From assembly GCF_900143245.1 (NCBI RefSeq), contig NZ_FRDK01000007.1, positions 62,001 through 126,000 on the forward strand: DNA of 64,000 nucleotides, in the 5' to 3' direction. Within the stretch, counting starts at the first letter, position 1. The number at the start of each line of letters is the position of its first letter. Of this stretch, positions 7,981-16,518 are shown in pieces. Source of the stretch: Flavobacterium fryxellicola. Lineage in GTDB: Bacteria > Bacteroidota > Bacteroidia > Flavobacteriales > Flavobacteriaceae. Position numbers and translations under genes: made by a program. The notes beneath the pieces are model-generated. The model was not told the DNA's origin, made no database searches, and saw nothing but the letters and a program-made list of their open reading frames with translations.

Positions 7981-9051
7981 ATGAAAAAAGTCGAAACTCT
8001 AAAACAAGAAGCCATTGCGTTATTAAAATCGCTAATTGAAACTCCCTCCTTTTCAAGTGAAGAAGATCAAACGGCACTTTTAATCGAAAATTGGTTTACT
8101 CAAAATAGCATCCCTTTCGAAAGAGAGAATAATAATATTTGGGCTTTCAATAAATATTTTGACAAGACAAAGCCAACGGTTTTACTCAATTCACACCACG
8201 ATACGGTAAAACCCAATCAGGGCTACAGTAACAATCCCTTTGAAGCTATTGTTAAAGACGGTAAATTGTTCGGCCTAGGAAGTAATGATGCTGGTGGCTG
8301 CTTAGTTTCTTTGTTAGCAACTTTTACCTACTTTTATTCTGATGAAAATTTGCCTTACAATATTGTTATGGTCGCTTCTGCAGAGGAGGAAAGCAGTGGC
8401 AAAAAAGGATTAAACAGCGTGTTAAAACATTTACCACCATTGGATTGCGCCATTGTAGGCGAACCCACATTAATGCAATTGGCCATTGCTGAAAAAGGAC
8501 TGTTAGTTCTCGATGTTACCGTCAAAGGAACACCAAGTCATGCCGCACATCAAAATGATGACAATGCACTTTACAAAGCAATTCCGGTAATGGAGTGGTT
8601 CAAAAACTATACTTTCGATAAAATTTCAGAACAATTAGGTCCTGTAAAAATGACTGTCACGCAAATCAACGCCGGGAAACAACACAACGTAGTTCCATCA
8701 GAATGTGATTTAGTTGTAGACATTCGTGTCAACGATTGCTACTCAAACCATGAAATATTACAAATTGTAAAAGAATATGTTCCTGCCATAGTTACGCCAC
8801 GTTCCATGCATTTAAACGCATCCTCAATCCCTACAACTCATGGATTAGTGCAAGCTGGAATTTCATTAGGAAGAACAACCTATGGCTCTCCTACCCTTTC
8901 GGATCAATCTGTTTTGAGCTGTAAATCTTTAAAATTAGGTCCCGGCGATACACTGCGGTCCCACTCTGCCAATGAATTTATATATTTGAAGGAAATCGAA
9001 GAAGGAATTGATTTGTATATTAAAATTTTGACAGATTTTTTTAAGCACTAA
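7981..9051 (+). CDS. argE: Acetylornithine deacetylase-type M20 deacylase
   Basis: It removes the acyl group late in arginine synthesis; with an acylcitrulline-forming transcarbamylase upstream, the substrate is more likely acylcitrulline than acylornithine. It is an M20 metallopeptidase-family protein: metal ligands are visible in SHHDTV (H72, D74), LGSNDAGG (D103) and AEEESSG (catalytic/metal Glu at 135-136), and a dimerisation insert follows. The length of 356 residues is normal. The 96-bp leader contains two copies of a GCCCTTGTG motif (7931-7939 and 7961-7969). The stop is followed by a family A element. Confidence 0.93.
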   Translation: MKKVETLKQEAIALLKSLIETPSFSSEEDQTALLIENWFTQNSIPFERENNNIWAFNKYFDKTKPTVLLNSHHDTVKPNQGYSNNPFEAIVKDGKLFGLGSNDAGGCLVSLLATFTYFYSDENLPYNIVMVASAEEESSGKKGLNSVLKHLPPLDCAIVGEPTLMQLAIAEKGLLVLDVTVKGTPSHAAHQNDDNALYKAIPVMEWFKNYTFDKISEQLGPVKMTVTQINAGKQHNVVPSECDLVVDIRVNDCYSNHEILQIVKEYVPAIVTPRSMHLNASSIPTTHGLVQAGISLGRTTYGSPTLSDQSVLSCKSLKLGPGDTLRSHSANEFIYLKEIEEGIDLYIKILTDFFKH

Positions 9052-9059
9052 AATAAATT

Positions 9060-9139
9060 GGAGCTCCTTCCCGCTATCCGTTGCAATCTTTTTATTTTTA
9101 AAGAAAAAATAAAAAGGATTTTCACTGCTATCGGGGCTA
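9060..9139 (+). repeat. Family A palindromic intergenic element, copy 2
   Basis: It runs from GGAGCT to ATCGGGGCTA with cores CCCGCTATCCGTTGCAATC and GGATTTTCACTGCT. The central 12-bp hairpin arm CTTTTTATTTTT pairs with AAAAATAAAAAG. It sits between argE and argH in sense orientation. Confidence 0.8.
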
Positions 9140-9194
9140 AAAACAATCAGCAAGAACAATTTACGAATCGTTCTTACAACAAAAAAATAAAACT

Positions 9195-10475
9195 ATGAAA
9201 CTTTGGGAAAAAGGAATACCAACCGATAAACAAATTGAGCACTTCACTGTCGGAAACGACAGAGACCTGGATTTAGTTCTTGCCAAATACGATGCATTAG
9301 GCTCGATCGCTCATGCAAAAATGCTAGGCCAAATTGGACTTTTAACAGCATCAGAGACCGAATCGCTAGTCTTAGCTTTACAAGAAATCATCGCAGATGT
9401 CGAAAAAGGCAATTTCATAATCGAGGATAGTTTTGAAGACGTACATTCTAAAATCGAATATTTATTGACAGTAAAACTAGGTGATGCTGGGAAAAAAATT
9501 CACACCGCCCGTTCTCGTAACGACCAAGTTTTAGTGGACGTAAATTTGTACCTTAAAGATGTTGTTATAGATTTTAAAAGTCAAGTAAAAAGCCTTTTTG
9601 ATTTGCTCATGGAATTGGCTGAAAAGCATCAAAATGTGCTTTTGCCAGGATACACGCATTTACAAATTGCAATGCCATCTTCTTTTGGAATGTGGTTTTC
9701 CGCTTATGCTGAGACATTGATTGATGATATCACAATGTTGAATGCCGCATTAAAAATTGTGGATCAAAATCCATTAGGTTCAGCAGCAGGTTACGGAAGC
9801 TCCTTTCCCATCAACAGAGCTTTCACCACAAAAGAATTGGGATTTGAAACTTTAAAATTCAATTCAGTTGCTGCGCAAATGAGTCGTGGAAAATCAGAGA
9901 AAATAGTCGCTTTTGCCATGAGCAGCGTCGCAGCAACTTTGTCTAAATTCTCTATGGATGTTTGTTTGTATATGAGTCAAAATTTTGATTTTATCGCTTT
10001 GCCTTCGCATCTTACGACGGGTTCAAGTATTATGCCTCACAAAAAAAATCCTGATGTTTTTGAATTGATACGTGGGAAATGCAACAAAATCCAAGCCTTA
10101 CCATACGAAATCACTTTGATTACGAATAATCTTCCAAGTGGCTATCACAGAGATTTACAATTACTGAAAGAAGGTTTGTTTCCAGCCATTCAAAACCTGA
10201 AAGCGTGTTTAGATATCGCAATTTTTGCGATCAAAGACATCAAAGTTAAAGACAACATTCTGGCCGATAAAAAATACGATTATTTGTTTACCGTAGATTC
10301 CTTAAACGAAATGGTTGTGGCGGGAATACCTTTCAGAGATGCTTACAAGGCAGTCGCGGAACAACTGGAAAACGGCACCTTTGAAGCCCCTAAAGAAACC
10401 AGACACACGCACGAAGGAAGTATCAATAATTTATGTTTAACAGAAATAAAAGAAAAGATGAAGATAGCCTACTAG
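9195..10475 (+). CDS. argH: Argininosuccinate lyase
   Basis: It cleaves argininosuccinate to arginine and fumarate, the final step. The fumarase/aspartase superfamily signature GSSIMPHKKNPD lies at about residues 276-287, with the catalytic serine loop; HSKIEYLL and TARSRNDQV (about 85-105) and PGYTHLQIAMP are also typical. The length of 426 residues is slightly below the usual 455-460 but no domain is missing. It is the last gene of the arg cluster and is followed by a likely terminator and a convergent operon. Confidence 0.96.
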   Translation: MKLWEKGIPTDKQIEHFTVGNDRDLDLVLAKYDALGSIAHAKMLGQIGLLTASETESLVLALQEIIADVEKGNFIIEDSFEDVHSKIEYLLTVKLGDAGKKIHTARSRNDQVLVDVNLYLKDVVIDFKSQVKSLFDLLMELAEKHQNVLLPGYTHLQIAMPSSFGMWFSAYAETLIDDITMLNAALKIVDQNPLGSAAGYGSSFPINRAFTTKELGFETLKFNSVAAQMSRGKSEKIVAFAMSSVAATLSKFSMDVCLYMSQNFDFIALPSHLTTGSSIMPHKKNPDVFELIRGKCNKIQALPYEITLITNNLPSGYHRDLQLLKEGLFPAIQNLKACLDIAIFAIKDIKVKDNILADKKYDYLFTVDSLNEMVVAGIPFRDAYKAVAEQLENGTFEAPKETRHTHEGSINNLCLTEIKEKMKIAY

Positions 10476-10496
10476 ATGTAATAACCTCATCATATC

Positions 10497-10526
10497 AAAA
10501 AGCACTATAAATAACAGTACTTTTTT
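10497..10526 (+). terminator. Probable terminator after argH
   Basis: The arms AAAAAGCACT (10497-10506) and AGTACTTTTTT (10516-10526) pair with one C-A mismatch around a 9-nt loop and end in a T run, in the convergent gap between argH and egtD. A-rich on the left, it could serve both strands. Confidence 0.5.
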
Positions 10527-10721
10527 CATTTATAACTTCAAAACGAAACTAAATTTTACGAGGGCTATTTATAGAAACGAAATCAAAATATATAGCTTGA
10601 AAACTTTTTTGGTTAAGCAAACAAAATCAACTTTAAAAAAGTAAAACTAGATTCCATTTAAACTAAAAAAAGAGCTTTTAAACTTGCAAGAATAACAACT
10701 GAATTTATCCAATATTTCATT

Positions 10722-11714
10722 TTATTTCCGCTCTAAAATATAATTAGCAAAATACGCTTTGCTATCTGTTATTTTACCTTTGATTGTAAAATCAGTTTTG
10801 CTTAAAATGGAGTTTAGAATGCTATCATTATACTTTCTGGATATTTCCATCAATATCTTTTCGCCTTCGAAAAAATCAAAACTTTTATTGATTTTAGCAA
10901 TGTAAACCTGTTGCGCTTTGGTACTAACTAAATAACTTTTAGCAATTCCGTCGCTCTCTTTATACTCAGGTTGATGTTTAAAAAATTGTAAATCAAAATT
11001 GGCTTCTAACTCCCTGTTTATTCTATCTAGCAAATTTAGGTTAAAAGCCGCTGTAATTCCTTGGCTATCATTGTAAGCAGGAAGCACTATGGAGGCCGGT
11101 TTAATTAAATCCACTCCTAAAAATAACTTATCCTTTTTTTGTAAATTATCACTTAATTTCGACAAAAAATCAGTAGCAACGGCATCAGACATATTTCCAA
11201 TATTCGAACCTAAAAACAGAATCACTTTTGGATGCTTATTTTCTTTTAATAATTCTAAAACCTCAAAATAATCACCGTGTTTTTTCTGTATTGATAGGCT
11301 AGGTAATTCCTTGTTTAGATCCACTTTTAAGTTGTCTAGAGCGCTTTGCGAAATATCTACTGGCATGTAATCGAACCTATAGTTTAATCGGTCTAGTTCT
11401 CTCAAAAGTTCTTTAGTTTTTAAACCATCTCCCGCGCCAAGTTCTATTAGGTCAAAATAGATATCAGGGTCGAGTTGTAAAGATTTTATAATTGCGTAGG
11501 TTTGTGTTTTAAAAATTTCATGCTCCGCTCTTGTTACATAGTACTCTGGTAAATTCATGATTTTTACAAATAGAGCATCTCCTGATTTATCATAAAAATA
11601 CTTTGAAGGCAAGAATTTTTCTACAGTGCTTAATCCTTGATCAACTTCTTTTTTAAGTTGGTCAATCATAGTACTAGTATTTTCTATTTTGTTTACAGTG
11701 TTTGTCTCTTTCAT
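10722..11714 (-). CDS. egtD: L-histidine N-alpha-methyltransferase, ergothioneine pathway
   Basis: The family transfers three methyl groups from S-adenosylmethionine to histidine to give hercynine, first step of ergothioneine synthesis. Recognisable blocks in order are KYFYDKSGDALF (39-50), LPEYYVTRAE (55-64), the SAM loop ELGAGDG (91-97), LFLGSNIGN (167-174), AYNDSQGITAAFN (213-225) followed by RINREL, and MEISRKY (289-295), whose Glu/Ser pair matches the histidine-binding residues reported for mycobacterial EgtD. The length of 330 residues is typical. It is the last gene of a five-gene unit led by egtB; the gap to the transporter is 48 bp, with the others closer. Confidence 0.92.
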   Translation of the reverse strand: MKETNTVNKIENTSTMIDQLKKEVDQGLSTVEKFLPSKYFYDKSGDALFVKIMNLPEYYVTRAEHEIFKTQTYAIIKSLQLDPDIYFDLIELGAGDGLKTKELLRELDRLNYRFDYMPVDISQSALDNLKVDLNKELPSLSIQKKHGDYFEVLELLKENKHPKVILFLGSNIGNMSDAVATDFLSKLSDNLQKKDKLFLGVDLIKPASIVLPAYNDSQGITAAFNLNLLDRINRELEANFDLQFFKHQPEYKESDGIAKSYLVSTKAQQVYIAKINKSFDFFEGEKILMEISRKYNDSILNSILSKTDFTIKGKITDSKAYFANYILERK

Positions 11715-11762
11715 CTGGTTTTGATATCAATGGTTTAAAATGAGAAATGCTTAAGTACGAAC

Positions 11763-13256
11763 TCAAGACTTGTATCTATCACTGAGCGCTTCTTTCTTTA
11801 CAATAGTATTTTTAAAAAACATAAAAACGATATAGCCATATAAAAAGCTAAAAGGCAGAGCCATAATGACCAATAAATTGCTAATCCCATTAAGGAGCTC
11901 AGTAGTTCCAATAGCGGTAAGTCCAAGTGCGGTAGCTGTAATTATAAATCCCCATCCCAGTTTATGCTTTTTAGAAGGGTTTTCGTTTCCTTTATCGCTG
12001 AACATTCCTAATACGAATATGGCCGAATCAACAGAATTTATTATGGAAATAAGCACCAATAATCCAGCGATAAAAAAGGTAATATAATGAAATGGAAAAT
12101 GCTCTAAAAAAACAAATAATGAACTGAAAACATCATTAAATTGTGTATTGTCATCTGTGGTAATTATATCGAAAGCCGAATTTGCAAATACGGAAAACCA
12201 TATTACGGTAGCTAGTGTTGGAATAAAAATAGTGGTGATTAAAAACTCTTTTATCGTTCTACCTTTAGATATTCTAGCGATAAAAATTCCAGTGAATGGA
12301 ACCCAAGCTAACCAAAAAGCCCAATAAAAAACGGTCCATTCTTGTGTAAAGCTTGGGGCAGTTTTATAACTTCCAAATGACAAGCTCATTTCAAAAAAAT
12401 GAATTACATAATTATAAAAAGCTAAAGCAGTTTGATACAAAAAAGTGTTAAAATTCAGAAAAAAACCAATAAACAGCATAAGTATAATTGAAAATGTAAA
12501 ATCGAAATCAGCTAAAAATTTGATCACCTTGTTTATTCCTGTCAATGCCGAATAGGTTGCTACAATTCCAATAAAAACAACCATTAACAATAAAAAATTA
12601 GTTCCATAAGTGACTTTAAAAGCATATTCAATGCCATTTACAACTTGTGCAGTTCCTAATCCTAATGAAGCTATAACACCCGTTATTGTAATCAATATAA
12701 TGAATATTGAGGCAATGTATTTTACGGTTTTACTTTTAGCATAAGGCACAATGGCATCTAATAGAGTAGGCACTTTTTTTACATAGAGATTGTAAGCCAC
12801 AATCAAACCAAATAAACTGTACATAGCCCAAGGTGTGAAACCCCAATGAAAAAAAGTGTATTGTAAAGCCGTGACCTTACTATTAGCGGTGGCAACCGGA
12901 GGATTGTTTAGATAATAAGTTGGCTCTTGAACTGCTCGTAACAACAATCCCGAACCCATGCCAGTACTATACAAAAGGGCAACCCAACTGAAATAAGAAA
13001 AAGCGGGTTTTTCATCTCCTAAACGCTGCTTGCGCAAAGGCAGAAACAAAATAACCACAGCTGCAATAACGGTGATCAAGCCAACCCATAAATAATAGGT
13101 GCTAAAGACAGTTAATAAATTTTGGTTTACCTTATTCAACACTTGCGTTAAAAATGCTGGTGCAAATAAACCAGTCAGAAAGAAAAAAAAACTAAAAATT
13201 GACCCATAAAATAATAAGCTATTGGGTCGAATATAACCATACAATTTTGTAATCAA
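11763..13256 (-). CDS. BCCT-family betaine-type transporter in the ergothioneine operon
   Basis: This is a twelve-helix secondary transporter of the betaine/choline/carnitine family. The signature WTVFYWAFWLAW lies at residues 307-318 and HWGFTPW at 137-143, so the tryptophans that form the quaternary-ammonium box in the family (W138, W143, W315, W318 by my alignment from memory) are kept, while one conserved Trp is Phe314. The usual FWGVAEP block is LRAVQEP (106-112). It lies 4 bp after the FAD reductase and before egtD. Ergothioneine and hercynine are betaines, so import or export of one of them is a reasonable inference; osmolyte betaine uptake is the alternative. Confidence 0.88.
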   Translation of the reverse strand: MITKLYGYIRPNSLLFYGSIFSFFFFLTGLFAPAFLTQVLNKVNQNLLTVFSTYYLWVGLITVIAAVVILFLPLRKQRLGDEKPAFSYFSWVALLYSTGMGSGLLLRAVQEPTYYLNNPPVATANSKVTALQYTFFHWGFTPWAMYSLFGLIVAYNLYVKKVPTLLDAIVPYAKSKTVKYIASIFIILITITGVIASLGLGTAQVVNGIEYAFKVTYGTNFLLLMVVFIGIVATYSALTGINKVIKFLADFDFTFSIILMLFIGFFLNFNTFLYQTALAFYNYVIHFFEMSLSFGSYKTAPSFTQEWTVFYWAFWLAWVPFTGIFIARISKGRTIKEFLITTIFIPTLATVIWFSVFANSAFDIITTDDNTQFNDVFSSLFVFLEHFPFHYITFFIAGLLVLISIINSVDSAIFVLGMFSDKGNENPSKKHKLGWGFIITATALGLTAIGTTELLNGISNLLVIMALPFSFLYGYIVFMFFKNTIVKKEALSDRYKS

Positions 13257-13260
13257 AATA

Positions 13261-14634
13261 TTATTCTTTAGTGGTTGGTTGTAGGTCTTCTAACATGGTA
13301 GGTATAAGTTCGCTAACTGTAGGATGAATATGAATTGCATCTCTAAAGATTGTGTAAGGCTGTTTTGCATACATTAGATTAGTGATTCCACTGATGATTT
13401 CGTCACCACCAACACCTAAAACGCAAGCTCCTAAAAACTGATTTGTTTTAGCATCAATAATCGCCTCCATAAACCCTTTTGTCTCTCCCTTTTCTTTGGC
13501 GCGACCTACTTTATCCATTGGCCTTTGCCCAATTAAAATGGAGAAACCTTTCTCCGTAGCTTCGGCTTTTGTCATCCCTACTCTTCCTAATGGTGGATCA
13601 ATAAACAATCCGTATGTAGTAATTCTGTCACTAATTTTTCTTTTTTTATCTCCAAGGATGTACTCCTCTACAATTTGGAAATCATTGTAAGAGGTATGCG
13701 TAAACGCACCTTTTCCGTTACAGTCGCCTATCGCAAAAATACCTGCTATGTTCGTTTTGCAATAATCATCTACGGTAATATATCCTTCCTCATCATACAT
13801 AATCGAGGTGTTTTCTAACTGTAATGTATCGGTATTTGGTGCCCGACCTACAGCTAGCAGTAAATGAGTACCCGTAATTTCTTTATCGGCTCCATTTATT
13901 TTTACTAGAATTTCAGTACCATCCTGCGTCACATTTATTTCTTTCGCATTAAACTCTATTGCTATATTTTCCTCCTGTAAAATTTCGGCAATTGCGTCGC
14001 TTACATTTTCATCTTCCTTACTAATGAGTCGATCCCCGCTTTCAATAATTGTTACTTTGCTACCAAAACGCTTAAACATTTGACCAAATTCCAATCCAAT
14101 ATAGCTACCGCCAATAATTATTAAATGCTCAGGTAATTTTGTCAACTCTAAAATATCGACATTGGTTAAATAATCTACCTTCGAAAACTCTTTGGGAATA
14201 ATTGCTCTTGCTCCCACATTTATAAAGATTTGCTTTGCAGTAATTTTATCATCGTTAATCGCAATTTCATAATTGGAAATAAAATGAGCTTCACCTCTAA
14301 AAAGCGTAATTTTATCATTGCTGGAAATACTTTTCTCAATTCCTTCTCGGGAACCTTTTACTAACGTATCTTTTCGAGCTTTTATTTTTTCAAGATTAGC
14401 TTTTGCACCAGCTGGAATCTCGATTCCCATTTCTTCACCATGCAAGCTATCCCACATTCTGCGTGCACTGGCCAAATACGCTTTTGTAGGAACGCAGCCA
14501 TTGTTGACGCAAGTTCCACCTAAAAAACTTTTTTCAATAAGTGCTACAGTTCCCTTTTTTGATAGGCTAAATGCCAAAGGTACTCCCGCTTGCCCGCTAC
14601 CGATAATTATAAAATCAAACTTTTTCATCTGCAT
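13261..14634 (-). CDS. FAD-dependent pyridine nucleotide-disulfide oxidoreductase
   Basis: This is a class I flavoprotein disulfide reductase of the glutathione/mycothione/mercuric reductase superfamily. The FAD loop is GSGQAG (12-17), the redox-active pair is C42/C47 in GGTCVNNGCVPTK, an NAD(P) loop GGSYIGLE follows mid-protein, then AIGDCNG, and the C-terminal dimer-active-site HIHPTVSE gives H437 and E442. There is no N-terminal heavy-metal domain and no C-terminal Cys-Cys, so it is not a true mercuric reductase despite general similarity. It lies between DUF427 (14-bp gap) and the transporter (4-bp gap). A role in reducing an oxidised thiol, such as ergothioneine disulfide, is inferred from context. 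The start could be ATG 14634 or 14628. Confidence 0.88.
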   Translation of the reverse strand: MQMKKFDFIIIGSGQAGVPLAFSLSKKGTVALIEKSFLGGTCVNNGCVPTKAYLASARRMWDSLHGEEMGIEIPAGAKANLEKIKARKDTLVKGSREGIEKSISSNDKITLFRGEAHFISNYEIAINDDKITAKQIFINVGARAIIPKEFSKVDYLTNVDILELTKLPEHLIIIGGSYIGLEFGQMFKRFGSKVTIIESGDRLISKEDENVSDAIAEILQEENIAIEFNAKEINVTQDGTEILVKINGADKEITGTHLLLAVGRAPNTDTLQLENTSIMYDEEGYITVDDYCKTNIAGIFAIGDCNGKGAFTHTSYNDFQIVEEYILGDKKRKISDRITTYGLFIDPPLGRVGMTKAEATEKGFSILIGQRPMDKVGRAKEKGETKGFMEAIIDAKTNQFLGACVLGVGGDEIISGITNLMYAKQPYTIFRDAIHIHPTVSELIPTMLEDLQPTTKE

Positions 14635-14648
14635 TATAAATTAGAAAT

Positions 14649-14930
14649 CTATTCCTTAACCGACACGTTTTTCCAGAATGCTACATGATTCTTTATTTCC
14701 TTAGCCGCGTCTTTTGGATTTTTATAAGACCAGGCTGCATTTTCACTAATTTCATCATTAACTTTTACAGTGTAATAAGAAGCTTCTCCTTTCCAGGGGC
14801 AGGTGGAATGATGACTCGTTTCGCTCAAATAATCACTATTGACACTTTCTAACGGAAAATAATAATTCCCTTCTATGACCACAGGATGCTCACTTTGAGC
14901 AATCACGACATTATTAAATATTGCTTTCAT
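14649..14930 (-). CDS. DUF427 domain protein
   Basis: This is a small soluble protein of 93 residues whose centre, STCPWKGEASYY (42-53), is the hallmark of the DUF427 family; the later AAWSYKNP (65-72) is also typical. No biochemical function is firmly known to me. It lies 15 bp after egtB and 14 bp before the disulfide reductase, all on the same strand, so it is almost surely co-transcribed with ergothioneine genes. No signal peptide or membrane segment is visible. Confidence 0.88.
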   Translation of the reverse strand: MKAIFNNVVIAQSEHPVVIEGNYYFPLESVNSDYLSETSHHSTCPWKGEASYYTVKVNDEISENAAWSYKNPKDAAKEIKNHVAFWKNVSVKE

Positions 14931-14945
14931 ACTATTAATTTTTAA

Positions 14946-16085
14946 TTATTTTGCTAGTCGTAAGCCGCTAAATTGCCAACGCATATCTGGAGGAAAAAAG
15001 TTGCGATATGTTTTTCGACTATGTCCTTCAGGAGTTGCTACCGATCCACCTCGAAGAATCATTTGATTGACCATAAACTTACCGTTGTATTCTCCTAGCG
15101 CGCCGGGTGATTTACTGAATCCTGGATAAGCTAAGTAGGCACTATTTGTCCATTCCCAAAGTTGTCCCCACTGGAATTTATCACTTGCAATTTCCCACTC
15201 AAATTCGGTTGGTAAACGGCAACCTTTCCATTCGCTATAGGCAAAAGCTTCATAAAAACTAATATGCATAACAGGCACATCAGGAACTACTTTCTCTAAA
15301 CCATTCAAAGTATAATTCCACCATTCACCATCGATTTTGTACCAGTATAACGGCGCTTCAATTTTATTGCTATTTATCCAACTCCAGCCGTCATCATGCC
15401 AAAAATTGAAATTTTGATAGCCTCCAGCCAAAATAAAATCAAAATATTCTTGATTGGTTACTAGCGTATTACGAATTTCAAAATCATTTACATATACTTT
15501 GTGACTCTCTAACTCATTATCAAAACAAAAACCCTGTTCTTGATGCCCTATTTCATATAAACCAGCGTCAATCTTGAAAAAATCAGCTGCGTGAGTTTCA
15601 ACTTTAGTTTTAAAACGATCTTGATATGCCGGAAAAGTAGGTTGGTTTCCTAAGATATATTTAATGTCGTAAACCAAAAGTTCTTGATGTTGTTCCTCAT
15701 GATTGATTCCAATTTCTACTACAGCTAAAATAGCTTTACTTGGATTTGTATTTAAAAAAGTAATTACAGCATCAGTGACATACTTTCTATAGCTGTAAAC
15801 TTCTGCAACCGAAGGTCTAGACATTAAACCCCGTGCAGGACGCAAAACACGTTTACCGACATTATTATAATAGCTGTTGAATAAAAAATGAAAATCCTCA
15901 TCGTAAAGAACATAATTTTCGTCATATTTTGTCAATACAAATTCTTCCCAAAACCAAGTAGAATGAGCTAAATGCCACTTTGGAGGAGATACAAATTCAC
16001 TCGCTTGAAGCGAATAATCCTCGATAAGTAAAGGTTTGCAAAGCTGTTCTGAATTTTGTCTTATTCTTAAAAAACGATCAATCAT
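14946..16085 (-). CDS. egtB: Ergothioneine biosynthesis sulfoxide synthase EgtB
   Basis: This non-haem iron enzyme joins a sulfur donor (cysteine or gamma-glutamylcysteine) to C2 of hercynine with oxygen. The N-terminal DinB-like half carries the three expected iron ligands: H41 in HSTWFWEEF and H129/H133 in NHEEQHQE. The C-terminal half is the formylglycine-enzyme-like domain with GCRLPTEFEWEIA (288-300), LRGGSVATP and FSGLRLAK. The length of 379 residues is compact. There is no fused methyltransferase as in OvoA (ovothiol). No egtA or egtC lies nearby, which favours cysteine as donor (inference). A lyase for the last step must be elsewhere. It is the first gene of the operon. Confidence 0.92.
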   Translation of the reverse strand: MIDRFLRIRQNSEQLCKPLLIEDYSLQASEFVSPPKWHLAHSTWFWEEFVLTKYDENYVLYDEDFHFLFNSYYNNVGKRVLRPARGLMSRPSVAEVYSYRKYVTDAVITFLNTNPSKAILAVVEIGINHEEQHQELLVYDIKYILGNQPTFPAYQDRFKTKVETHAADFFKIDAGLYEIGHQEQGFCFDNELESHKVYVNDFEIRNTLVTNQEYFDFILAGGYQNFNFWHDDGWSWINSNKIEAPLYWYKIDGEWWNYTLNGLEKVVPDVPVMHISFYEAFAYSEWKGCRLPTEFEWEIASDKFQWGQLWEWTNSAYLAYPGFSKSPGALGEYNGKFMVNQMILRGGSVATPEGHSRKTYRNFFPPDMRWQFSGLRLAK

Positions 16086-16103
16086 AAGATCCCATATTAC
16101 ATA

Positions 16104-16127
16104 TTAACTTAATTAGATGTAAGTTAA
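16104..16127 (-). promoter_or_regulatory. Perfect inverted repeat upstream of egtB, candidate operator
   Basis: TTAACTTA (16104-16111) and TAAGTTAA (16120-16127) are exact reverse complements with an 8-nt spacer. The site ends 19 bp upstream of the egtB start codon, the only long gap in the operon. Its size and spacing fit a dimeric repressor or activator site. The regulator is unknown. Confidence 0.5.
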
Positions 16128-16449
16128 CACAATAACTCTCCTTTAAAATTACATTTTTAAGAGTATTATTTATATAATTACGATTTAATTTCCTGACTAT
16201 TTAACTCTGAAAAGGTGTATAAAATTTGTTTTTAGGAATTTTGGTGAGCAAAGATTTTAGAATAATGAAGATACATGCATTTGATTAATTTATTGCCTGT
16301 AAAAATTTGATTATCCTTTTAAAGCTACCTAAAAATAGCTATACAATTTATAGAAGCAAAAGAACATGCGTAAACGCACAAAAAACCTTTTTAAAAAAGG
16401 ATTTAAGCTGCGAAATAATAACTGAAGTTTATTAAAATTTTAATCTAAA

Positions 16450-16497
16450 AAGCCACGAATTCACTAATTAAATTAATAATTAATGAACTCGTGGCTT
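16450..16497 (-). terminator. Terminator after ytxJ
   Basis: The arms AAGCCACGA (16450-16458) and TCGTGGCTT (16489-16497) pair perfectly, with further AT pairing of AATTAAT sequences inside the loop. On the minus strand the hairpin is followed by TTTT, just after the ytxJ stop. Confidence 0.65.
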
Positions 16498-16518
16498 ACA
16501 AGCTACAGTTTTTAAAAA

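Larger units (their letters stand above)
16086..16518. other. Gene-free spacer upstream of egtB
   Basis: These 433 bp lie between the egtB start and the end of ytxJ, both on the minus strand. They hold the TTAACTTA inverted repeat next to egtB and the ytxJ terminator at the far end. I found no TAnnTTTG box for egtB in this stretch and no convincing ORF or RNA gene. Confidence 0.6.

Noticed and set aside
13261..14634. Annotation as mercuric reductase
   Set aside because: No heavy-metal-binding N-domain, no C-terminal Cys pair and no mer genes nearby; only the general reductase fold is shared.
14946..16085. Ovothiol synthase OvoA instead of EgtB
   Set aside because: At 379 residues it lacks the C-terminal methyltransferase domain of OvoA, and egtD is in the same operon.
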